NCBI GenBank assembly: GCA_016177865.1
Contig: JACOUJ010000243.1
Span: 1 to 6,417, forward strand
Reading direction: 5' to 3'
From: Candidatus Rokuibacteriota bacterium
Lineage (GTDB): Bacteria > Methylomirabilota > Methylomirabilia > Rokubacteriales > JACOUJ01
Length of the DNA: 6,417 nucleotides
Every line of letters begins with the position of its first letter. Position 1 is the stretch's first letter. A model generated the notes under the pieces. It was not told where the DNA came from and made no database searches. It saw only the letters and a program-made list of their open reading frames with translations. Made by a program: the position numbers and the translations under genes. Positions 1 to 5,890 of the stretch are shown here, in pieces.

Positions 1-431
1 AGATCCTGGTAGTAAAAGAGATTCCCTACCAGGTTCCACGTCGGCCACCGCTGGGTCACTGACAGGTTGGACTCGCCCCGCTGCCGACTCCGCTGATCGA
101 GCGTGTCGCCATAGTTGGGGAGATACTGATCGTCGCTGACATACCCGAGATCCGCTTTTAGGGTCAGCTGGTCTGTGAAGCGCTCCTCGTGACGGAGCCC
201 AAGAACGTAGCGGTCATCCTGGGTTTCGGTATCATGGATGAAAAACCCCGCCACCTCCCCCCGGGAGCGCTCGCTTCGGGCAAAGCGATACTCCGCGCCG
301 AACCCGACTCCCCGTTTCTCGAAGTAACGCGGGGCCACGGTGAGGTCCTGGCTCTCAGAGATCACCCAGAAGAACGGGAGGCTCATCTCAAATCCCTTGG
401 TCGAGGACTGCCCGAAGGTTGGCGAGAGGAG
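1..431 (-). CDS. lptD: LptD beta-barrel portion, continuation in shifted frame, runs off window
   Basis: Reading leftward from 431 gives 143 codons with no stop to the window edge, continuing LptD exactly where the upstream frame loses similarity. It begins LLSPTFGQSSTKGFEMSLPF and continues FFWVISESQDLTVAPRYF, then KRGVGFGAEYRF. These are the hallmark start of the LptD barrel (Pfam LptD): a 'GxLxPxFGxSSxxGFE' strand, 'PxFWxIxxxxDxT' and 'RGxxxGxEYRY'-like repeats. Alternating polar/hydrophobic beta-strands with aromatic and charged residues follow (for example DDRYVLGLRHEERF and the final WNLVGNLFYYQD). No cysteine occurs in this part; the second disulfide partner would be expected nearer the missing C-terminus. 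There is no start codon or ribosome site suited to independent translation, so this is not a separate gene. It is the same lptD, displaced by one base at the G-run. The C-terminal part of the barrel lies outside the window. Confidence 0.88.
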
Positions 432-1062
432 CCCCCGTGTGCCGGTCCTTGCGCAGGCCGGTGGCGAAGTAGGGAATCCAAGGGATCAGGGGAATCTTCC
501 ATGCCCAGAAGGTGGCATTGGTCCCATAGAGCCAGTCATCCAGCGTGGCGGTCATCCCTCCGAATGTGACGGACCAGTGAGGGTCGGGCTGATCGCAGGT
601 CGTGAAGAGCCCTTGTTGGACCCGATAGACCTTCTCCCCTAAACGCTCCATCCGATCCCCACGGACGAAGAAGTGGGGTTGGGCAAAGGCGTCCCCTTTG
701 AAGACAACGCCGGTCCCGCTTCGAAAGTTAAACTCCATCCGCTCTCCCAGGATCCGATCAATCCCATCGTGGAAGACCACCTTGCCCACGGCCACCCCGA
801 CTCCAGTCTCTGTGTTGATCTCGAGACGATCCGCCTCCAGCCGGACCTCTCCTTGCTGGGCTTCCACGTTGCCACTGGCGATGAGGAGGTGCTCCCGCTC
901 GATGTGCTCGATTCGCTCGGCAAACAGCGTGACGGGGTCAGTTCCGGGCCCGAGCGTCAAGGTCTGGGGTCTCTGGCCCCAGGCCGAAGGGGACCCCAGC
1001 GGGAGGGAGAGCAGGAGGAGGAAAGCTCCGACCGTCCACCCCTTCCATGCCCGTCGCTTCAC
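388..1062 (-). CDS. lptD: LPS-assembly protein LptD, N-terminal part (frame broken at 432-436)
   Basis: LptD (OstA/Imp) is the outer-membrane beta-barrel that, with the lipoprotein LptE, inserts LPS into the outer leaflet. The protein starts with a typical signal peptide: basic MKRR, a hydrophobic core (about residues 11-23) and a likely cleavage after AWG near residue 29. Residues ~43-150 form the periplasmic OstA/LptA-like beta-jellyroll that receives LPS from the Lpt bridge. FTTCDQPDPHWSV (~153-165) matches the conserved segment holding one of the LptD disulfide cysteines (here Cys156), followed by the family-typical PLIPWIPYF. Start is GTG with a GGAGGT ribosome site just upstream; a nearby ATG at 1048 is out of frame. 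In this frame the protein ends at residue 224, far below the usual roughly 700-900. The last ~14 residues (after RHTG) do not look like LptD, whereas the other frame does. The true gene therefore continues in the frame described for 1-431. Identification is firm; whether the gene is intact is open. Confidence 0.9.
   Translation of the reverse strand: MKRRAWKGWTVGAFLLLLSLPLGSPSAWGQRPQTLTLGPGTDPVTLFAERIEHIEREHLLIASGNVEAQQGEVRLEADRLEINTETGVGVAVGKVVFHDGIDRILGERMEFNFRSGTGVVFKGDAFAQPHFFVRGDRMERLGEKVYRVQQGLFTTCDQPDPHWSVTFGGMTATLDDWLYGTNATFWAWKIPLIPWIPYFATGLRKDRHTGAPLANLRAVLDQGI
432..436 (-). other. Frameshift site in lptD (run of five G on the coding strand)
   Basis: The coding strand reads CGG CAC ACG GGG GCT CCT here, giving RHTG then AP and a stop at 388. 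With one G fewer it reads CGG CAC ACG GGG CTC CTC TCG CCA ACC TTC, giving RHTGLLSPTF, a textbook LptD junction. The simplest reading is one extra base in a homopolymer, either a sequencing/assembly error or a real indel. I see no stem-loop or classic slippery heptamer arguing for programmed frameshifting. Confidence 0.8.
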
Positions 1063-1121
1063 TCGACCTCCACAATGGAAGTACTTAATTCCAAAACAAT
1101 TTAGGCTATCATACGGCGCTC
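1063..1121 (-). promoter_or_regulatory. AT-rich folC-lptD gap, possible weak promoter
   Basis: This 59-base gap is the only real intergenic space in the window and is distinctly AT-rich against GC-rich surroundings. On the coding strand it holds TATGAT (plus-strand 1108-1113), which resembles a -10 hexamer, then an AT tract and an 8-base palindrome AAGTACTT (1079-1086). No good -35 lies 16-18 bases upstream of TATGAT, so a housekeeping promoter is only possible. No hairpin with a T-run is visible, so transcription from folC probably continues into lptD. Confidence 0.25.
1066..1071 (-). promoter_or_regulatory. Ribosome binding site deciding the lptD GTG start
   Basis: The coding strand has GGAGGT three bases before the GTG at 1062. 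This is the only strong Shine-Dalgarno match in the gap, and it supports GTG over the out-of-frame ATG at 1048. The spacing is a little short. Confidence 0.6.
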
Positions 1122-2387
1122 TTAGTGGCCAAGGCTTTTCTCGAACCAGGCCAGCGCATCCGCCACGAGAAAGAGAGAACCGGTGACGACGATGACGCCG
1201 TTGGGGCCTCCGAGGAGCGAGGGGAGGACCTCGACAAGAGAGGGGATAAGCTCGAGCTCGCCCTCGTACGGAGGAAGGTGAGCCTGGAGCTCGGCCGGGG
1301 CGGCGGCCCTCGGATTCTGGGCGGCGGTGAGGATCATCCGTCGGCCCAGGGGCGCGAGGACCTTCAGGATCCCCGCCAGATCTTTATCTCGAGAGATCCC
1401 GACGACGAGTGTGAGGGGCTGTCCCGGGAAGTAGTGACGAAGAGAAGACGCCAGGGCTTGAGCCCCGTGGAGGTTATGGGCGCCATCGAGAACCAAGGTA
1501 GGCTTCTCTCGAATGACCTGGAAGCGACCGGGCCATGAGACCCGAGCCAGTCCGAGGCGGATCGCGGTCTCAGAGACGGGAATCCCGCTCGCGCGAACTC
1601 CCGCGACCGCGAGGAGGGCGTTTCCCGGCTGAAAGAGCCCGACCAGGGAGAGGGAGCACTTTTCGTACTCCCACCCCGGGCCGGCGAGGTCGATCACCTG
1701 ACCTTGGAGACTATTCTCGCGCACCCGGACGTGGAGCTCTCGACCGGCCCGGAGGAGCGGAATGCCCACTTCGTGGGCTCGAGCATCAATAATGCCCATC
1801 ACCTCCGACGCCTGCTCGGCGGAAGCCGCTAGCCCGCTTCGGATAATCGCCGCTTTCTCCGCCGCGATCTCCGTGAGCCTCGACCCAAGATAGGCTTGGT
1901 GGTCATAGGAGATCGGAGTCAGGATCGAGACCAGGGGACGCCCGACCGTGGTCGCATCCCAGCACCCGCCCATCCCGACCTCCAGCACCGCGACATCCAC
2001 AGAGGCCTCGGCAAAGGCCGCGAGGGCCAGGGCCGTCGTCGCCTCGAAGAACGTCGGCTGGATCGTCTCGAGGAGCGGTTGAATCCGCTCGACCCCGCGG
2101 GCCACTGTGGCTTCGGGGAGTGGGCGGCCTTCGATCCGGATCCGCTCGGGAAACGCGAGAAGATGCGGGGAAGTATAGAGGCCCACGCGATGTCCCGCGG
2201 CCTCAAAGATTGAAGCGGCCATCGCGGCGGTGGAGCCTTTGCCGTTGGTCCCTCCCACGTGGACGATGCGAAGGCGCGCCTCAGGGCGGTCCAGTGCCTC
2301 CAAAAGGGCTTCAATCCGTTCAAGCCCCGGCTGGACTCCGAACCGCTCCAGCGCGAGGAGGATCCTGAGAGATTCCGAATAGGTCAT
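1122..2387 (-). CDS. folC: Bifunctional folylpolyglutamate synthase / dihydrofolate synthase FolC
   Basis: FolC is a cytoplasmic Mur-ligase-family enzyme. It uses ATP to add glutamate to dihydropteroate (making dihydrofolate) and then extends the glutamate tail of folates. At 421 residues it is of normal length. Visible motifs are the P-loop GTNGKGS (46-52), TSPHL (72-76), the Mg/ATP-binding EVGMGG (136-141), a conserved lysine at 178 in EKAAII (the position usually carbamylated), the C-terminal-domain DGAHN (301-305), and SRDKD (332-336) where the family often has GxxxDKD. Small deviations are GGCWDATT, where GGRxDATN is usual, and ISYDHQAYLG for the more common IGxDHxxxLG. The ATG start overlaps the accD stop as ATGA. 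The sequence before it is pyrimidine-rich and lacks a Shine-Dalgarno, so translation is probably coupled to accD. Both FolC activities are assumed from the family; a monofunctional enzyme cannot be excluded. Confidence 0.96.
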   Translation of the reverse strand: MTYSESLRILLALERFGVQPGLERIEALLEALDRPEARLRIVHVGGTNGKGSTAAMAASIFEAAGHRVGLYTSPHLLAFPERIRIEGRPLPEATVARGVERIQPLLETIQPTFFEATTALALAAFAEASVDVAVLEVGMGGCWDATTVGRPLVSILTPISYDHQAYLGSRLTEIAAEKAAIIRSGLAASAEQASEVMGIIDARAHEVGIPLLRAGRELHVRVRENSLQGQVIDLAGPGWEYEKCSLSLVGLFQPGNALLAVAGVRASGIPVSETAIRLGLARVSWPGRFQVIREKPTLVLDGAHNLHGAQALASSLRHYFPGQPLTLVVGISRDKDLAGILKVLAPLGRRMILTAAQNPRAAAPAELQAHLPPYEGELELIPSLVEVLPSLLGGPNGVIVVTGSLFLVADALAWFEKSLGH

Positions 2388-3247
2388 GCGAGGGAGGGAA
2401 GCTCAGGGCCCTCCACGAAGAAGGCCAGGAGGCGGCGCAGGGTCTCGCGGAGATCCTTGCGCTCCACGATGCAATCCACCTGACCGTGATCGAGGAGGAA
2501 CTCAGACCGCTGAAACCCTTCGGGGAGCGGCTGACGAATCGTCTCCGCGATGACGCGGGGACCGGCGAAGCCGATGAGGGCCCGAGGCTCGGCGAGAATC
2601 ACATCCCCGAGGGAAGCGAAGCTGGCGGTCACGCCTCCCGTCGTCGGGTCGGTCAGGACGGTGATGTAGGGCACCCGCTCTTCGGCGAGACGGCCCAGGG
2701 CCGCAGAGGTCTTGGCCATCTGCATGAGAGAGAGGATCCCCTCCTGCATCCGCGCCCCCCCTGATGCGGCCACGATGATGAGTGGCCAGCGCTTCCGTGC
2801 GGAAAGCTCGATGGCGCGGGTCAGGCGCTCTCCGACCACCGAGGCCATGCTCCCCCCCAGGAACCCGAACTCGAACACCGCGATGACCACGACGTAGCCC
2901 CCGATGCGAGCCACGCCGGAGATCACCGCCTCCTCCAGGCCGGTTTTCTCCTTGGCGCCCCGGAGGCGCTCCCGATAGCGCTTGGTGTCCTTGAACCCAA
3001 GAGGGTCGAGCGGACGGAGGCCCGCGTCCCGCTCCTCAAAGCTCCCCTCATCAACGAGCATGGTAAGGCGCTCCCGAGCCGAGATCCGGAACGGGGCACG
3101 ACACTTCGGGCACACCCGGGCGTTCCGCTCCAGCTCCGCCTTGTAAACGATCTCTTTGCAGGCCTCGCACTTGACCCAGAGCCCCTCGGTGGTGAGTCCC
3201 TTTCGGGGCTTCTCTCCGCCTTCCTTGTGCTTAAACCACCACGCCAT
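2384..3247 (-). CDS. accD: Acetyl-CoA carboxylase carboxyltransferase subunit beta AccD
   Basis: AccD pairs with AccA to form the carboxyltransferase that moves CO2 from carboxybiotin on AccB to acetyl-CoA, giving malonyl-CoA, the first committed step of fatty-acid synthesis. At 287 residues it is the usual bacterial size. The N-terminal zinc ribbon is complete: Cys27, Cys30, Cys46 and Cys49 (CxxC-15-CxxC). The crotonase-fold carboxyltransferase domain follows, with GGSMASVVGE (131-140), the oxyanion-type SGGARMQEG (162-170), PTTGGVTASFA (201-211) and GFAGPRVI (226-233). The start follows the trpA stop by six bases, with GGGAG nine bases upstream inside the end of trpA. The stop overlaps folC. 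No accA is present in the window, so its partner is encoded elsewhere. Position between trpA and folC is a known conserved arrangement. Confidence 0.97.
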   Translation of the reverse strand: MAWWFKHKEGGEKPRKGLTTEGLWVKCEACKEIVYKAELERNARVCPKCRAPFRISARERLTMLVDEGSFEERDAGLRPLDPLGFKDTKRYRERLRGAKEKTGLEEAVISGVARIGGYVVVIAVFEFGFLGGSMASVVGERLTRAIELSARKRWPLIIVAASGGARMQEGILSLMQMAKTSAALGRLAEERVPYITVLTDPTTGGVTASFASLGDVILAEPRALIGFAGPRVIAETIRQPLPEGFQRSEFLLDHGQVDCIVERKDLRETLRRLLAFFVEGPELPSLA

Positions 3248-3253
3248 GGCGCT

Positions 3254-4042
3254 TTACTCCCGGGTCACGGCCTTCAGGGTCGCAACGAAATCACCGACTC
3301 GCCGAACCGCGTCTTTTCCGCCCTCCTCCACCAGATGGACGAGAGCGCTTCCCACGATCACGCCGTCGGCATACGCGGCCAGGGCCCTGACCTGCTCGGG
3401 ATGACTGATCCCAAAGCCGACCGAAATCGGTTTCTCTGTCACCGCCCGAATGCCCTGGAGATAGCTCACGAGGTCCGACGGGAGCTGAGCCCGAGGCCCG
3501 GTGACCCCCCTAAGAGAGACGGCGTAGAGAAATCCACGGGTCTTTCGGGCAATCAGGCGGATTCGTTCGGGACTACTCGTCGGGGCAACAAGGAAGATCA
3601 GGTCGAGACCGGCTTGACGGGCCCCCCTCTGAAGTGGCCCCGCCTCTTCCAGCGGCAGGTCGGGGACAATGAGCCCATCAAACCCTGCCGATGCCTCCTT
3701 CGTCACGGCCTCGAGACCGTAGGCAAGCAGGGGGTTCATGTATGTCATGAGGATCAAGGGGGCGCGAAGCCTCCCACGCAATTCTCTGGCGAGGTCAAGG
3801 AGACCAAGCAACGTCACCCCGCCATCGAGGGCGCGCTGGGAGGCGCGTTGAATGATTGGGCCATCGGCCAGAGGGTCAGAAAAGGGAAAGCCCAGCTCGA
3901 TGAGGTCCGCGCCACGCGCTTCCGCCTCAAGGACAAGCGCTCGGGTGACCTCGAGAGAGGGATCGCCAGCGGTCAGATAAGGGATGAACGCCCGCTCCCC
4001 CCGACTGCGAAGACGGGCGAAGGTGGTGGAGATCCGACTCAA
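3254..4042 (-). CDS. trpA: Tryptophan synthase alpha subunit TrpA
   Basis: TrpA cleaves indole-3-glycerol phosphate to indole and glyceraldehyde-3-phosphate and channels the indole to TrpB in the alpha2-beta2 complex. It has 262 residues, close to the usual ~265, and a TIM-barrel layout. The catalytic pair falls at Glu49 and Asp60 in LIELGFPFSDPLADGP (47-62), the same numbering as the E. coli enzyme. Further family motifs are MTYMNPLLAYG (99-109), GLIVPDLPLEE (123-133), VSLRGVTGPR (175-184, flexible loop 6), VGFGIS (208-213) and the phosphate-binding VIVGSALV (228-235). The start is TTG, overlapping the trpB stop as TTGA. It is supported by GGAGG six bases upstream and by the correct N-terminal length; a nearby ATG upstream is out of frame. 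Coupling to trpB fits the equal amounts of subunits the complex needs. Confidence 0.97.
   Translation of the reverse strand: MSRISTTFARLRSRGERAFIPYLTAGDPSLEVTRALVLEAEARGADLIELGFPFSDPLADGPIIQRASQRALDGGVTLLGLLDLARELRGRLRAPLILMTYMNPLLAYGLEAVTKEASAGFDGLIVPDLPLEEAGPLQRGARQAGLDLIFLVAPTSSPERIRLIARKTRGFLYAVSLRGVTGPRAQLPSDLVSYLQGIRAVTEKPISVGFGISHPEQVRALAAYADGVIVGSALVHLVEEGGKDAVRRVGDFVATLKAVTRE
3257..3261 (-). promoter_or_regulatory. accD ribosome binding site inside the end of trpA
   Basis: The coding strand reads GGGAG followed by nine bases and the accD ATG at 3247. The site overlaps the last trpA codons, so ribosomes ending trpA would clear or reuse it. Confidence 0.5.
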
Positions 4043-5271
4043 CTTCCACCTCCATTCCTCCGCTCAGCCACCACTTGGACATCCTTGTCTCCCCTGCCCG
4101 AGAGGCAGACCACGATCACTTGCCCCCGGGAAAGCGCGGGGGCAAGCTTTTTCGCTTGGGCCACGGCGTGGGCCGATTCAAGCGCCGGCATGATCCCTTC
4201 GAGGCGCGCCAGGGTCTCGAACGCATCTAGCGCTTCGGAGTCGGTGGCGGCCACATACTCGACCCGCCCCGTCTCCTTGAGATAGCTGTGCTCTGGACCG
4301 ACTCCGGGATAATCGAGGCCTGCAGAAATGGAGTGGGCGGGGGTGATCTGGCCGTCTTCTCCCTGGAGCAGGTAAGAGTAGCTCCCGTGAAGCACGCCGG
4401 GGCTCCCCGCCGTAAGGGGCGCTGCGTGGTGGCCCGTAGAGATTCCCTCCCCGGCGGCTTCTACCCCCACCATCCGCACCGGGTCACCGAGGAACGGGAA
4501 GAAGAGACCGAGGGAGTTGGAGCCCCCGCCGACGCAAGCGACGAGGCAATCCGGGAGGGCGCCGGTGAGACGGCGGACCTGGGCCCGGGTCTCCCGGCCA
4601 ATCACCAACTGAAAATCCCTCACCATCATGGGATAGGGATGGGGACCGGCGGTGGAGCCGATCAGATAGTATGTCGTGCGCACGTTGGCCACCCAATCGC
4701 GAAGGGTTTCGTTCATCGCGTCCTTCAGCGTGCGGCTTCCACTCGTGACGGAGGTGACCTTCGCCCCCAGAAGGCGCATCCGAAACACATTCAACGCCTG
4801 CCGGCCGATGTCCTCTTCCCCCATATAGATCTCGCACTGAAGCCCAAGGAGGGCAGCGACTGTGGCCGTGGCCACTCCGTGTTGCCCGGCGCCGGTCTCC
4901 GCGATCAGTCGGCGTTTCCCCATCCGTCGGGCGAGCAGGGCCTGGCCGAGGCAGTTATTGATCTTGTGAGCGCCGGTGTGACAGAGGTCCTCACGCTTCA
5001 AGTAAATCAGCGCCCCGCCCCAATGATCGGTGAGCCGGGCGGCAAAAGTGAGCGGCGTGGGGCGGCCGGCGTAGGTCGAAAGCAAGTGGTCAAGCTCGTG
5101 GCGAAACTCGGGATCCTGCTGGGCGCTCCGGTAGGCATCCTCCAGCTCCAGAAGCGGCGTCATGAGGGTCTCCGGAACGAAGCGGCCACCGAACGGCCCG
5201 AAGTGACCGCGCGCATCAGGCAGCCTCGGGGCTCGCTTTGCCTGAGGCATCAGACCCTCCGTGTCACTCAT
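4039..5271 (-). CDS. trpB: Tryptophan synthase beta subunit TrpB
   Basis: TrpB is the PLP enzyme that condenses indole with L-serine to give tryptophan. With 410 residues it is the standard TrpB1 length that partners TrpA. The sequence shows GHFGPFGGRFVPETLM (22-37), the PLP lysine Lys103 in HTGAHKINN (98-106), the catalytic glutamate Glu125 in ETGAGQHG (125-132), GSTAGPHPYP (205-214), the phosphate-binding GGGSNS (248-253), EHSYLK (327-332), Glu365 in ESAHA and SGRGDKD (391-397) contacting the PLP ring. The longest start, ATG at 5271, overlaps the trpF stop by eight bases (ATGAGTGA) with only a weak AAGG upstream. A second ATG at 5250 (403 residues) has a better GGAGG five bases before it and may be the real start. 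The TrpA interaction and all catalytic residues are intact. Confidence 0.97.
   Translation of the reverse strand: MSDTEGLMPQAKRAPRLPDARGHFGPFGGRFVPETLMTPLLELEDAYRSAQQDPEFRHELDHLLSTYAGRPTPLTFAARLTDHWGGALIYLKREDLCHTGAHKINNCLGQALLARRMGKRRLIAETGAGQHGVATATVAALLGLQCEIYMGEEDIGRQALNVFRMRLLGAKVTSVTSGSRTLKDAMNETLRDWVANVRTTYYLIGSTAGPHPYPMMVRDFQLVIGRETRAQVRRLTGALPDCLVACVGGGSNSLGLFFPFLGDPVRMVGVEAAGEGISTGHHAAPLTAGSPGVLHGSYSYLLQGEDGQITPAHSISAGLDYPGVGPEHSYLKETGRVEYVAATDSEALDAFETLARLEGIMPALESAHAVAQAKKLAPALSRGQVIVVCLSGRGDKDVQVVAERRNGGGS
4049..4053 (-). promoter_or_regulatory. Ribosome binding site supporting the trpA TTG start
   Basis: GGAGG lies within the last codons of trpB, six bases before the TTG at 4042. 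The strong site offsets the weak start codon and settles the start choice, because no in-frame ATG or GTG lies close upstream. Confidence 0.65.
5256..5260 (-). promoter_or_regulatory. Internal ribosome binding site suggesting a trpB start at 5250
   Basis: GGAGG sits five bases before the ATG at 5250, inside the first codons of the longer trpB reading frame. It is stronger than the AAGG before the ATG at 5271. The conserved TrpB sequence begins only after residue ~20, so similarity does not decide between the two. Confidence 0.5.
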
Positions 5272-5878
5272 AGCCCTTGGCTCGGCGGATGAACGCCCGG
5301 ACCTTCTCAGGATCCTTCCTGCCCGGCTTCGCCTCCACCCCTGAGTTCACATCCACGCCATAGGGTTTGACCGCATGGATGGCCTCCGCCACTGTCTCCG
5401 GCCCGAGCCCCCCGGAGAGGATGACGCGGTGCTCCCGGGCCACCGCCCGCGCCAACTCCCAGGAGAAGGCTGCACGGGGCTCCCCCTCGCTCCACCGCAC
5501 TGGGCTATCCAGAAGGAATGCCGAAACCTGGTACTCTGCCAAACCACGAAGGCTCATCTCGTCTTTGACCTTGATCGCCTTGATGACACGCAGGCGAAAC
5601 TGGGCCACATACTCCGGCGGCTCGTCACCGTGAAACTGGAGCGCCCCGAACCCGCAAATCTCCGTGATCGCCCGGACCTCGTGAGGAGGGTGATCCCAAA
5701 AGACCCCGACAGGAAGGATGAAGGGGGGAAGCGTCCGGATGATCGCAGCCGCGACAGCCGGCTCCACGTACCGGGGCGTCCGAGGCACAAAAATGAAGCC
5801 CAAGGCATCCGCTCCCGCCTTGACCGCCTGGAGGGCATCCGCCACGTTGGTAATCCCGCAGATCTTGACTCGAACCAT
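5264..5878 (-). CDS. trpF: Phosphoribosylanthranilate isomerase TrpF
   Basis: TrpF performs the Amadori rearrangement of N-(5-phosphoribosyl)anthranilate to the carboxyphenylamino-deoxyribulose phosphate used by TrpC. At 204 residues it is a normal stand-alone TIM-barrel TrpF, not fused to TrpC as in enteric bacteria. The N-terminus VKICGIT carries the catalytic base Cys7. The acid is Asp124 in FLLDSP. Other motifs are ALGFIFVPRTPRYV (25-38), LQFHGDE (80-86), ILSGGLGPETV (153-163), the phosphate-binding VDVNSGVE (175-182) and PGRKDPEKVRAFI (185-197). It starts 12 bases after trpC. The bases before its ATG give no Shine-Dalgarno, so it probably depends on ribosomes finishing trpC. Its stop lies inside the start of trpB. 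Confidence 0.97.
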   Translation of the reverse strand: MVRVKICGITNVADALQAVKAGADALGFIFVPRTPRYVEPAVAAAIIRTLPPFILPVGVFWDHPPHEVRAITEICGFGALQFHGDEPPEYVAQFRLRVIKAIKVKDEMSLRGLAEYQVSAFLLDSPVRWSEGEPRAAFSWELARAVAREHRVILSGGLGPETVAEAIHAVKPYGVDVNSGVEAKPGRKDPEKVRAFIRRAKGYE

Positions 5879-5890
5879 GAGCGGTTCGGC

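Noticed and set aside
425..445. Programmed ribosomal frameshift in lptD
   Set aside because: There is no canonical X-XXY-YYZ slippery heptamer and no downstream stem is evident. LptD is not known to need recoding, so a one-base homopolymer error is simpler.
189..642. Plus-strand open frames opposite lptD
   Set aside because: They have no recognisable similarity and sit opposite sequence that reads clearly as LptD in the minus frames.
1063..1100. Sigma-E type promoter (GGAATT on the coding strand) before lptD
   Set aside because: The -35-like GGAATT has no matching -10 (TCAAA type) at 15-16 bases, and the leader would be too short for the ribosome site.
3227..4285. Long plus-strand open frame of 352 codons opposite trpA
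   Set aside because: It lies antisense to a fully conserved trpA and runs over both its ends. The translation is rich in Arg/Gly/Pro with no recognisable domain. In GC-rich DNA such shadow frames are common.
4288..5292. Long plus-strand open frame of 334 codons opposite trpB
   Set aside because: It is antisense to trpB, whose catalytic motifs are all intact. The antisense product has low-complexity composition, and I saw no ribosome site supporting it.
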